Source of the DNA: Halorutilus salinus
Lineage (GTDB): Archaea; Halobacteriota; Halobacteria; Halobacteriales; Halorutilaceae
Direction: 5' to 3'
NCBI RefSeq assembly: GCF_026242195.1
Contig: NZ_RKLV01000012.1
Coordinates: 1-60,908 of the forward strand
DNA length: 60,908 bases
The notes beneath the pieces were generated by a model, which was not told where the DNA came from, made no database searches, and saw only the letters and a program-made list of their open reading frames with translations. This document shows positions 42,416 to 51,206 of this stretch, one piece after another (the first letter of the stretch is position 1; every line of letters begins with the position of its first letter). The translations under genes were made by a program, and so were the position numbers.

Positions 42416-42555
42416 AGCGCCAGGGTACCGGCGTTTGAAGCCCGTCGCACCACTCCTGCCACCCACCGTGGTAAGACGCGGTCCGAACGGCACTCAGCCG
42501 GACAGGTCCCGCGTGGAAACGGGGGTGGAGGCGGGAAAAGGTACCCTCTAGGTTT
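42416..42555 (+). ncRNA. Candidate structured non-coding RNA
   Basis: A GC-rich island of about 140 bases in AT-rich DNA folds by eye into nested stems. They are AGGGTACC/GGTACCCT (42422-42429 with 42540-42547), CCCG/CGGG (42441-42444 with 42532-42535), CCT-g-CCACCC/GGGTGG-AGG (42455-42464 with 42523-42531), ACGCGG/CCGCGT (42476-42481 with 42509-42514), and an apical TCC/GGA plus GGC/GCC hairpin (42482-42502). A TTATATTT box at 42386-42393 would place the start near 42415, and TTTTCC follows the last stem (42553 on). An alternative hairpin CGCC/GGCG (42418-42421 with 42430-42433) puts the whole first AGGGTACC arm in its loop, so a switch or pseudoknot is possible. It is not 5S, SRP or RNase P RNA by eye. 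No open frame fits. Confidence 0.6.
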
Positions 42556-42560
42556 TCCAA

Positions 42561-43382
42561 CTATTCAGCAAGCCAATCAGCTACTTCATTACAACCCATG
42601 CCTCTAAGAATCTGTACAGCAGGGTTTATGCTGTCACTCATAGGCTGCTCTGATTTCGTGCTCGCAAACACTCCCTGATACCAGCAGCTCACTCTCTCTT
42701 GGCGGGTTTCTCCTCTACCATGATCATACGTTATATCAGGTACTTTCTCAGCTTTTTTATCGATAGCGTAATTCGCTTCCGCAAACCTCTCTGGTGTTTG
42801 GGTCGTGTCTACATACGAGTGCACGACGCTTCCAAGGAGATTAGAAAGTACCGCCTCATATCCATTCTCGTTGATATCATCTGCCACGGCACCGGCTACT
42901 AAATCCGCTAGGAGCGAATGTGGGTAATACATCTCGGATCTTATACAGTTCACAATCGGAGGGGCGACGATATCAATCCCTCTGACGCCCCTGTGTAAAT
43001 TCTTCCCTTTATCTCTATCACCATCAACGATAACTACACTATCCTTCGTTGCTACCTCAAGTTCATCGAGTACGATAGCTGAGTGGGCTGCCTCTGCTTG
43101 CATCAGATTTGGTGGGTTTCTGTCTGCGCAGATCCCTGCTCTTCCGTTATGATCCTGCAAGATATTATAGATCTTGTACTTAGGAATATCTAGGTCTCTG
43201 CTTTTAGTTGCGAAAGGTTCGTAACCCTCATCGCTCAGCTTTCGATACATTTCATCAAGAAGTGATCCTTCCTGCGTCCTATTAGCTAGCACTCCCGCGG
43301 TTACGATTAATCCGTCTCTGTTCGTCGCGTCGAACGCTACAGACCTACTCCGTCTTTCACCCCCAACCTGGAAATCTTGCAT
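42561..43382 (-). CDS. Hypothetical protein, possible RNase H-like fold
   Basis: I cannot assign a family. The N-terminus RSVAFDATNRDGLIVTAGVL and later KDSVVIVDGDRDKGKNLHRG and GVRGIDIVAPPIVNCIRSEM recall the strand-Asp pattern of RNase H-fold proteins such as DUF3800. That is a resemblance only. It is convergent with the candidate RNA (ends 5 bases apart). The AT-rich upstream region has no second gene. 273 residues. Confidence 0.5.
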   Translation of the reverse strand: MQDFQVGGERRSRSVAFDATNRDGLIVTAGVLANRTQEGSLLDEMYRKLSDEGYEPFATKSRDLDIPKYKIYNILQDHNGRAGICADRNPPNLMQAEAAHSAIVLDELEVATKDSVVIVDGDRDKGKNLHRGVRGIDIVAPPIVNCIRSEMYYPHSLLADLVAGAVADDINENGYEAVLSNLLGSVVHSYVDTTQTPERFAEANYAIDKKAEKVPDITYDHGRGETRQERVSCWYQGVFASTKSEQPMSDSINPAVQILRGMGCNEVADWLAE

Positions 43383-43682
43383 CTATATCCAAGAAAAAAT
43401 TCATGTGACAAGTAAAGAAACCTGTCTTATGTACGTGGCTTTTTTACTAACTATTTACTATACTATATTATACTTCTCAGGGTAGGGAGATATAGCTGAG
43501 GACTCAGGACTCTGTTAGAAAAATAGCAGATTTTCTCCCACTTGCAACTCTGTCCTGAAAACTATACTTCCCCATTTAAGACGAACGGCGACCCACGAGT
43601 GAACTGCCGTAGTGAAAACTTCTAACAAGATGGGGGGATGATAGCTAGCGGAATCCAGACTGAAATAGAACAACTACCTCCA
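43383..43682. other. AT-rich intergenic region, no gene
   Basis: Three hundred bases with TA-rich tracts (about 43445-43475) but no coding sequence or clear repeat. Presumably holds the promoter of the 43382 gene and the 3' end of the Avs-like transcript. Confidence 0.5.
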
Positions 43683-46600
43683 TCAAGTGTCAGAGAGCTT
43701 CCCCCAAACCTGAACCCTGTCTTCATAAGGCCAGAAAAGCCTCCGCAGGCGCTGCATCGTATGTGACAATAATTCTTCAGCAGCAATTTGACCTTCTGTC
43801 CGCTTTACAATCCATATTAATTGAGGAAAAGTGCTCTGGTAGGATGCCTCATCAATAATAGAACTCCTTCTCCAGGCTCTCAATACTGCCTCCAGTGCAT
43901 CTTCTTGAGATATATCTATGAGGGCGTCTGCAAGACGCTCAAATCCAGGGCCACCAATATACCAGCTCATTAGATCATGTTCAGCGATTATTTTTACGAG
44001 GAAGTCAACAGCTTCCTCAGCGCCCTCTTGGTCCGCTAGAACATGGGCTAGCGGTACAGCCGCCATTCCTTCATACCAATACCGTCTCTCTTGTAGTAGT
44101 CTCCCAGCGGTGCGTAGTTCGTAGGTACTTAGATCTCGGAAGTCATCCTCCGAGAGAGGATCCTCTTCTGAACAGTCAGAGAATAACCGGTGGAGTTCCT
44201 CCTGTTCGGCAGGGACCTCCACTTCATTAGTCTCTTTTATATCAGGTTCATCTTCCTCCTCTTTTCGGAGGTTTTCCGGAGCTTTAACATCGTAGTTCTC
44301 TACGAGTTCCTCAACTGTTTCCGCCAAATCTCCACTCACTCCTTCGTCCACATACTCGCCTGCGTTCATTAGGACAAGCGATTTGGTTACCAGATCCTCC
44401 CAGCCGTGGTTTGCTGCAATCTTAGCGGTCCTGCCAAAGAATCGGATTTTCTTATCTGTGTATTCATTTGTAAGTACCTGTGCTCGCTGTGCGTCGATAT
44501 AGGCTCTTAACTCACCATGTGTTATCCCGGATGGATTGTCTAAACGCCAATTTCGTAGTTTCTTGAGCGTGAGTTGGTTAGACGCGCCTTCAAAAGCTGC
44601 GTCAATATCAATAAGGTCCTTGTCCAAGAGATCAGTCAAAAACATACCCTCGTAATGCAGAGTTTCCTTTCCGTCGGTCAATTCATGGAGAAGCCGTGCC
44701 CAGTTGATTAACTGAATTGCAGTACCCATGTGGCGGTCCCAGTCGTTGCCAGCCACATCCCGAAACCCTTTCCAGACATCGTTCAAGAAGACATCCTTCC
44801 GATAGCCATAACGGAAACAACGTTCTATCGCACTGTCAAAATAGTGATCAGCGTAGTCAGGATATCCTGCTTCTGCGGCGTTGTACGCTAAATCGGTCAG
44901 GGCTCTCGCCGGTGGTTCTTCGTCTGGCGGTCGTTTGAGAATTTTCTCAAACTGTTCGTCAAAAGCCTGTGGCAGCATATCGTCCGGATACGTTCCAACG
45001 AGTTCCCAAGAGATCGAAGGTAGCAGATTCTCGGTCTCACCATGAGTATCGTTAGCGAGTTCATGAACCCGCTGTACCTGATCTGTAGATCCCTTCTCAA
45101 TCACATCCTCAAATTCTTTAACAGCAGCTTCTACGGATGCCCTATACTTCCAGTGTTCACTATTCTGAATTGATTCGTCCGCAAGTGATCGATCATTGAA
45201 CCGCTGTTCAAGGAACTCAAGGGTAGCATCAACCCATCGGCCCGTTTCGTCAGAAGATCCTCGCGTCGTTGCGGCTCCAACCAAGGCAATGAATTGGTGT
45301 ACCTTTGGATGTTCAGCAGAGATATCTGCCAACCAAGAGAGGACCTCGTCTGGAGACCGATCGTAGCTCGCGAGAATCGCCCCAATATAGTATGCGTCAC
45401 TGAATTTTGACTCGTTCTCCGTCGGACTCCGTTTAGGCTCTGCCAGCCGCTGATCGTCGATTATCTCCACAATTTCGTCCTGTGGACCGCCACACAGAAA
45501 CAGCGTATGGAGGCCAGCAATAGACACATCGGAGGGAGGAGGGGCATTTTCACGGAGCTCTTCTCTCCACGAGTCTGGAAGCCGCTGGTCTATTTCTCCG
45601 CAAGCTTCCAAAGCCACCTCACTGTCTTTGAACAGCCAATCAGGAGGAGGAACTTGATAGTCGATCAGATCTGGATGATGACGGACTGTTGCGAGGACTT
45701 CGCGGGGAAAATGTTCTCCTGTATCGGCACGGCGGGTTTCCTGTGCGATGTCCCAAAATTCGTCCGGGTGAAGTAGAATCGCTCCGAGTTCAAAATAGGC
45801 TTCTGGGTCCCAACTTGGTTGTTCGGCCTCGCGATAGTCATTCTCCCACTGTCTCATCCATTCTCGTTCGACTTCACCCTCCCATTCCTGAGCAACCGTC
45901 CGCATTGCCGAAAGTGCTTCTTCTGTACCGCCGTTGTATTCTCGGATTGCGTTGACTAACCGGATAGCTGCATCACGGTTACCTCGCGCCGTATAGAAGG
46001 CAAGGCGGTCTGTATCGTCGGCGTATATATCCAGCATATCTCGGGTGACTCCACCTAGAATCGTACAGTCAAACGCCGTTGTGTAGTCCCCCTCACGTAG
46101 TGAGGCGTCGAAGGCAAGGTTGATTGCCTGAAGAACTTGGTCTACGTGAGCACCATTTTCCCACCATTGCAGCACTTGATCAAGGGAGACCAAATCTTTG
46201 AGAGCGGCATGTCCGGGACCGTTCTCTGCATGGTATGTAAGACTATCCAACCTAGTAGGGGTCTTTTCGCATCGTTCAACCAGATGGTCGAAAATCTGTT
46301 CGTGCCCTTCCTCAATTTCATCTGGACTGACCTGGTCTAGCACGAAGGACCGGAAGCTATCATGGAACACTTGCAGGCGTCTGCCATCGAATTTATCAAG
46401 TATATGGGATAGCGGCATCTCATCAACAGAAAGTTCTTGTCGAGTCCAAGGGAGGTTGATTATTTCATCTATAATGTCGGCATCAATACCTGTGGGATTT
46501 AGCGCAACTAGATTCGCTGCGTCTCGTTCGTGTGGGCGTAGGGGCTTCCAGACTGTTTCATAATACTGCTCAAGTTTACCATCTACCTCAGATGCTTCAT

Positions 46601-48089
46601 CCAAGGCCAACCGAAGTCCCTCTTGCACTTCGCTTCCGGAGGTCGTCGCCTTTCTGAGAAGGTGGGAGAGGATAACCGGAAGACCACCTGATACGGATTC
46701 TACGCGTTCCACTAAATCATCAGTTGGCGAGACATCGTTCTCTTGGAGGTAACGAGTAATCTCGTTCGTTTCCCACTCGGGAACAGTAATATGTTCGCTT
46801 ATCCTCAGATCTTCATGGAGTTCAGTAGAGAGCGGACGGCTGACCATTATCAAGGTTAAGGGAGAGGGGAAATCGAGCTGGGTTAATTCCTCAAGTACTG
46901 TATTTTCAATTTCATCACCGTGAGCGGTGTCGCCGAATGATCGCAAGGCATGGTCAAGACCGTCAATAATGAAAAGTGGCTGCTGATCTTCGCGGATGGC
47001 CCAGTTTGCTACGCTGTCAATATACTCTTGGAGATTCTGTGTCCCCGTCCAGACCGGAGCCGCGACCCCGTCAGCAAATGCTTCTGGAAACGAGCTATGA
47101 AGTTGCGCAGCCAGTTGATGCCGAAACCAAGCTGGGTCGTTTCTTTTTCTTTCTACGTGTTCAGCGTCGTCGGGTACATACAGGAAGAACCACAACGCCC
47201 GCTTATTCATCGTCTCCGACCATTCCCTATGCAATAACTCGATTCCGGTCGATTTGCCGCTTCCAGGTCCTCCCTCAATCAATAAACGGCTAACATCCTC
47301 GTGGAGATCTTCTAAATCCTGAACCCACCGAGGTTCGATATATCCCTCCTGAACGGGGAACTCTTGAGATATATCTGGAGTCGGAATATATCCTAGTCGC
47401 CTCACAATATCCTCCCGGGTAAGTCGAGTAATCGACGAGTGATTGCGAGCCCATCTCGCTAAGTCAATAGCGTCTGTTACAAGCGTCTTAGGTTCACTAA
47501 TCTCTGGATGTTCCAGTTCATCAAAAATCGGTGCAACATTCTTTTCAATTAGGTCTACCAGATCTGTATCCTGGATTGTTTCAGCAAGTTCATTGTCATC
47601 AGCTGTATCAATACCAGGAACACCCATGATATACTCAATCTCAGTTCCTGAGAACACTTCTCCATCACCATTAGCTAAATGCTTGGTCGGGAATCGCAGA
47701 TCTCCAAAGAATGATACTTCCCTCTCATCTTCTAAATCGACATCTGCACCAGGTTCGCTAAGATGGGATGTTAGAATGACGAATCTCGATCCTTCTCCCG
47801 CAGTAAATCGATCTCGTGCCGAGTCAACGAAGTTGTCAACATAAAATTTAGATGAGGCGTTTTCCAAGTCACTCAAATTGAGTTGTTGTCCTGGACGGTT
47901 TTTTACTTGGAAGCAAATCTGATCACTATCTTGCTCAAGGATAAGGTCATCAAATTTATCTCCTGACTGAAATGAGTCCTCAATAGCTACCGCTTCCGCT
48001 TCTTCGAACACTACTGAGAGTACTGCACACCCGCCTATGACGTCTTGAAACGTATACCCCCTGGCTGTGGGGGCCAGTCCCTTCCCCAT
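43683..48089 (-). CDS. Avs-like STAND NTPase with N-terminal Cap4-type nuclease
   Basis: A 1468-residue three-part protein. Residues about 10-75 look like a Cap4-family PD-(D/E)XK nuclease (GYTFQDVIGGCAVLSVVF, then SGDKFDDLILEQ and ICFQVKNR). Residues about 260-480 are a STAND P-loop NTPase with Walker A IEGGPGSGKST (near 275-283), Walker B LFIIDGLDHAL (near 375-383) and SGGLPVILSHLL, the GxP motif of STAND proteins. The remaining about 900 residues are helical repeats, the likely target sensor. This matches Avs antiviral proteins, which detect viral proteins and then cut DNA. ATG 48089 is used rather than TTG 48095. Copy D of the bipartite repeat lies about 160 bases upstream. Confidence 0.85.
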   Translation of the reverse strand: MGKGLAPTARGYTFQDVIGGCAVLSVVFEEAEAVAIEDSFQSGDKFDDLILEQDSDQICFQVKNRPGQQLNLSDLENASSKFYVDNFVDSARDRFTAGEGSRFVILTSHLSEPGADVDLEDEREVSFFGDLRFPTKHLANGDGEVFSGTEIEYIMGVPGIDTADDNELAETIQDTDLVDLIEKNVAPIFDELEHPEISEPKTLVTDAIDLARWARNHSSITRLTREDIVRRLGYIPTPDISQEFPVQEGYIEPRWVQDLEDLHEDVSRLLIEGGPGSGKSTGIELLHREWSETMNKRALWFFLYVPDDAEHVERKRNDPAWFRHQLAAQLHSSFPEAFADGVAAPVWTGTQNLQEYIDSVANWAIREDQQPLFIIDGLDHALRSFGDTAHGDEIENTVLEELTQLDFPSPLTLIMVSRPLSTELHEDLRISEHITVPEWETNEITRYLQENDVSPTDDLVERVESVSGGLPVILSHLLRKATTSGSEVQEGLRLALDEASEVDGKLEQYYETVWKPLRPHERDAANLVALNPTGIDADIIDEIINLPWTRQELSVDEMPLSHILDKFDGRRLQVFHDSFRSFVLDQVSPDEIEEGHEQIFDHLVERCEKTPTRLDSLTYHAENGPGHAALKDLVSLDQVLQWWENGAHVDQVLQAINLAFDASLREGDYTTAFDCTILGGVTRDMLDIYADDTDRLAFYTARGNRDAAIRLVNAIREYNGGTEEALSAMRTVAQEWEGEVEREWMRQWENDYREAEQPSWDPEAYFELGAILLHPDEFWDIAQETRRADTGEHFPREVLATVRHHPDLIDYQVPPPDWLFKDSEVALEACGEIDQRLPDSWREELRENAPPPSDVSIAGLHTLFLCGGPQDEIVEIIDDQRLAEPKRSPTENESKFSDAYYIGAILASYDRSPDEVLSWLADISAEHPKVHQFIALVGAATTRGSSDETGRWVDATLEFLEQRFNDRSLADESIQNSEHWKYRASVEAAVKEFEDVIEKGSTDQVQRVHELANDTHGETENLLPSISWELVGTYPDDMLPQAFDEQFEKILKRPPDEEPPARALTDLAYNAAEAGYPDYADHYFDSAIERCFRYGYRKDVFLNDVWKGFRDVAGNDWDRHMGTAIQLINWARLLHELTDGKETLHYEGMFLTDLLDKDLIDIDAAFEGASNQLTLKKLRNWRLDNPSGITHGELRAYIDAQRAQVLTNEYTDKKIRFFGRTAKIAANHGWEDLVTKSLVLMNAGEYVDEGVSGDLAETVEELVENYDVKAPENLRKEEEDEPDIKETNEVEVPAEQEELHRLFSDCSEEDPLSEDDFRDLSTYELRTAGRLLQERRYWYEGMAAVPLAHVLADQEGAEEAVDFLVKIIAEHDLMSWYIGGPGFERLADALIDISQEDALEAVLRAWRRSSIIDEASYQSTFPQLIWIVKRTEGQIAAEELLSHTMQRLRRLFWPYEDRVQVWGKLSDT

Positions 48090-48095
48090 TATCAA

Positions 48096-48553
48096 TATGT
48101 TTTCACCTCTAACAATAAAACGTGGGGAATGTCAGGCATTTCCTGTTGTGATACGCCGACTAGACGAGTTGCTTTGCCGAAACTTATTTTGCCTATTATC
48201 TGAGTTTCGCGTAGATAGTTCCTCTCATGCCTGGTAAGTTTACTTTTCTTACCTAACATAGTCGGGTATATATCCTAGTACTTGTTTGGTAAGAAACCGG
48301 AGGAGAGAGAAATAAGATGGAGAGAGTATCGATAGAAGAGTCCCAACCTGACTGTTTGGGATTTCTACAAACGAAAAGGAGGGGTTGTTGACGCCTCCAC
48401 CGATTGAGCTGATCGTGAAGACCGAACTGCCACTCGAATTGACAGTTATGTTACTGTTCTACTAAGAAACAGAGGTAACATCGGCGAAAATAGCGTGGGA
48501 CGGAGAAAGCTGTCGCTCGTTAAAACGGTGATGACGCGGAGAAAACTCTGTCC
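48096..48553. other. Intergenic region between Avs-like gene and transposase
   Basis: Holds the Avs-like promoter and bipartite repeat copy D (48246-48295). From about 48375 the sequence becomes GC-richer, which probably marks the end of the transposase module. No gene longer than about 25 codons is plausible. Confidence 0.5.
48246..48295. repeat. Bipartite inverted repeat, copy D
   Basis: TTCTTACCTAAC (48246-48257) and GTTTGGTAAGAA (48284-48295), 26 bases apart. Same arms as at 14889, 16102 and 18127, but about 30 kb away. Confidence 0.75.
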
Positions 48554-50332
48554 TCAGCCGCCAGGATCGAACAGACAGAATGCGACCAGCTCGATGAGCT
48601 CGCCCGCCAGAATTGGTGGGTGTTCACCGAGATCGACGTCCACTGCGTCCCGTAGGATAAAGTTCGCCATTCGCCACACGTTGTATAGCAGCGTTCCAAT
48701 CACGAAGTACAGGAACCGAATCCGGAAGTCTTTCGACGCCGACGTCGGCAGGAAGTGTTTCTTGATGGTCTTGTACTCGTTCTCGATCTCCATGCGTTGA
48801 CTGTACTGGCCGAGCAACGCTTCCGCACGGTGATGGTCAACGTGCTCGTTGATCGTGAACACCGCATACTTGTCCTCGTCCTTCTTCGACGGCGTGTAGA
48901 CGTACGTGATGTCGTGCTCACGACCGTCGAATGTCTGGGAACCATGCACGATCCGACTGTCGTACACATCGTGTTCCTGAATCTCGTCGATGTGGTCTTT
49001 GTCAACCTGTGCGCGTGCCGGCTTCCCAAGCACATACAAATGCTCACGCCGGTCGATGACGTCACGCGTTTCGAGACTACTGAACCCACGGTCGAGGAAC
49101 ACCTTACTGATGTCCACGTGGCGGGAAGCCTGCTCTAGCAAACTCCCCACGATGTCAGCACGAGATGTCCGCTCAACGTCCCATCCCATCTCGGCTTCCC
49201 ACCGTCGCTGATCGCGTACTGGTTCCACACCAAGTACAATCGGCGTGTTCTCTGCGATAATCGTGATCGTGGCGAACTTGTACCCGCGCTCATCGCTATC
49301 CTTGAGCCCGGACACCAGGTCCGGGTGGTCAGGGTCCAGCAATTTCTCTTTCCCATCGATGGTTACCTTGATGGGTGTCTTGTCGGACTTGCGGACCTTC
49401 TTCTCGGACATGAACGGTGATGCCCAGAAGTTCCATGCGGTGATGTCAATCGCAGCATGCACCGGTTCTCTGAACCCTGGATTATCGTAGTCATCATCGG
49501 TGAGTTCGTCCAGGATGTTCTCAACGCCAGCATGGAACGGCTCCAGCACCTCGTCACGGATACGCTTCCACTCCGGTTCCTGCCTCCCTGTCACGAATTC
49601 GTCGAATGTCAGCTGTGACTCCGGGTTGGCGACCTTCTTCATCGTACGATTGTGCGAGGATCCGTGTGGGACGGTCTCCCGTTCACTGAGTCGAGCGAAT
49701 CGTCGTGATGCGGTCGTCGTCCCGGCACGAGACATGTTCAGGTAACCTTGCCGCTCGAAGTACGCTTCCAGCGGATACTTCGCGTTACTGGCTCGATCAG
49801 CACTGAATTCACGGAATCCAAGCTCAGTCGCGCGCTTCACCGCATCCATAATCTCCGCTTCATTGACCCGGTCATGCTGGACGTCTGCAGGATCAAGCGC
49901 AGGCTCATTCGTCCGGATAACATCATGCTCGCTACACACCGTACGAATCACCTCAGCGGCGTCTCGCAGAAGTTTGCGCTCTGCTGGGTCGAACCGTTGC
50001 CGCTTGTTGTGGCTGATGATCTGCTGTGAGACTGGCCGGTCGAATCCGAGGCGCAGATACACGTACGCAGCTCCGCTCAACCGGCGGGCAAGCTCTGACT
50101 GGTTCAACTCGCGCGCGTACTTGTAAAGGAACAACCGCACCATCGGCTCCAGTTCAAACTTTGCACGGCCTGGGTCATCGTATCCGCTGAACCAGTCCTC
50201 TTCTATGTCGAGATTCGTAATGATGCGGGTGATGTGGTCGTGAATGTGGCACAGATCCTCCGTCTGCTCCTCTATAGACTGGAGAATCTCGTCCCGCGAA
50301 GCTGGTGCATCGGCAGACGTCACCGGCACCAC
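48554..50332 (-). CDS. IS4-type DDE transposase
   Basis: The C-terminal YSQRMEIENEYKTIKK fits the IS4-family Y(2)R(3)E(6)K signature exactly and provides the catalytic Glu. The two Asp motifs are HAAIDITAWNFWAS and VFLDRGFSSLETRDVI. The N-terminal about 200 residues are a helical DNA-binding region. 592 residues is long for IS4 transposases. The start is a GTG near 50332. I saw no obvious terminal inverted repeats at its edges. It lies beside an HTH, a Cas4-like and an Orc1-like gene, which may be one mobile module. Confidence 0.8.
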   Translation of the reverse strand: MVPVTSADAPASRDEILQSIEEQTEDLCHIHDHITRIITNLDIEEDWFSGYDDPGRAKFELEPMVRLFLYKYARELNQSELARRLSGAAYVYLRLGFDRPVSQQIISHNKRQRFDPAERKLLRDAAEVIRTVCSEHDVIRTNEPALDPADVQHDRVNEAEIMDAVKRATELGFREFSADRASNAKYPLEAYFERQGYLNMSRAGTTTASRRFARLSERETVPHGSSHNRTMKKVANPESQLTFDEFVTGRQEPEWKRIRDEVLEPFHAGVENILDELTDDDYDNPGFREPVHAAIDITAWNFWASPFMSEKKVRKSDKTPIKVTIDGKEKLLDPDHPDLVSGLKDSDERGYKFATITIIAENTPIVLGVEPVRDQRRWEAEMGWDVERTSRADIVGSLLEQASRHVDISKVFLDRGFSSLETRDVIDRREHLYVLGKPARAQVDKDHIDEIQEHDVYDSRIVHGSQTFDGREHDITYVYTPSKKDEDKYAVFTINEHVDHHRAEALLGQYSQRMEIENEYKTIKKHFLPTSASKDFRIRFLYFVIGTLLYNVWRMANFILRDAVDVDLGEHPPILAGELIELVAFCLFDPGG

Positions 50333-50486
50333 CCCTGCAGAGTACGCAGCCGCTGGCTAACGCGGGAGTAAACAGTCACCCACGCATGGCTTCTCGACTG
50401 CGCCCTGGAGGTGATCGGGCAAAGCAGGGAATCAGCCATAGCGTACCAGAGGGTTACTTTGAATCGAAGCATATTCTCGCGGGCGA

Positions 50487-50504
50487 GATTTCCGAATTTC
50501 CGAA
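50487..50504. promoter_or_regulatory. TTTCCGAA tandem operator, copy 1
   Basis: GATTTCCGAATTTCCGAA, identical to 53487-53504 and with a half copy near 52385. It lies between the transposase and the HTH gene, whose promoter it probably controls. Further inverted sequences (ACCGAAG 50573-50579, CTTCGGT 50601-50607) follow. Confidence 0.6.
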
Positions 50505-50640
50505 TTAACGTACGTTCTTGCGGTTATTAGCCGAGAACCGTACAGCAGAATTCGAAACCAAAATCGGTTTGAACCGAAGCGTACTTTGAAACGGACCTAC
50601 CTTCGGTTTCTAAGAGGGTCCACACGAAACCGTCCTGTGA

Positions 50641-51177
50641 ATGCCCGAATCTGAGTCGATTAGTGATTTCCTTCAGAAACGCGGCGCTCTCGGGATTCTC
50701 ACACTCCTCTCAACGGCGGACGGACGGCGATTTAAAGACTTAGACGAGCAGCTCACCATTAGTTCATCGACCCTCACTTTGCGACTCACGGAAGCCCGTG
50801 GCCTGGGGCTCGTGGTTCCCGGGATGGACACTGATGAAACCAGTGTGAACAACGAATACCGAATCACGACGCGTGGGAAACGCGTTGCACGACGTATGGA
50901 AAGTCAGGGCCTCATCCACGCTGTTCGGACGATCCTCGATTACCAGCAAGACGTCGAAAGCGAACTGCCTGACTTACTCGACTGGGTCGAAGCCCACAAA
51001 GAGGAATTAGCACGGTTGGATGACCAGACACCGTATCAGGACCCCTTTGGAGAGTCTGTTGTTGACACCGGAGATGATCCGGAATACGACGATGAGAGAA
51101 TGATTAAGGAAGATTTCGGCAGAGTCGAGCAGTGGGGTACTGAACCGGATGGGGAAGAAGACGAAGTGGGTGAGTAG
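50641..51177 (+). CDS. HxlR/PadR-like wHTH regulator
   Basis: The N-terminal about 90 residues form a winged helix (ALGILTLLSTADGRRFKDLD, then ISSSTLTLRLTEARGLGLVV and EYRITTRGKRVARRM). An acidic C-terminal tail follows. It is the only HTH protein in the transposase, Cas4-like, Orc1-like module and is the best candidate to bind the TTTCCGAA sites in front of the module genes. Confidence 0.75.
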   Translation: MPESESISDFLQKRGALGILTLLSTADGRRFKDLDEQLTISSSTLTLRLTEARGLGLVVPGMDTDETSVNNEYRITTRGKRVARRMESQGLIHAVRTILDYQQDVESELPDLLDWVEAHKEELARLDDQTPYQDPFGESVVDTGDDPEYDDERMIKEDFGRVEQWGTEPDGEEDEVGE

Positions 51178-51206
51178 GCTCTTAGGTAACTGGCCTGGTG
51201 GTGGTT

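Noticed and set aside
42401..42450. tRNA-like sequence (ACTCAGTTAGAG D-arm look, GTTTGAA T-loop look)
   Set aside because: No acceptor stem pairs and no anticodon arm with a normal 7-base loop exists; the larger nested fold explains the sequence better.
48317..48391. A 24-codon frame starting ATGGAGAGAG
   Set aside because: Too short and without recognisable features or conservation evidence.
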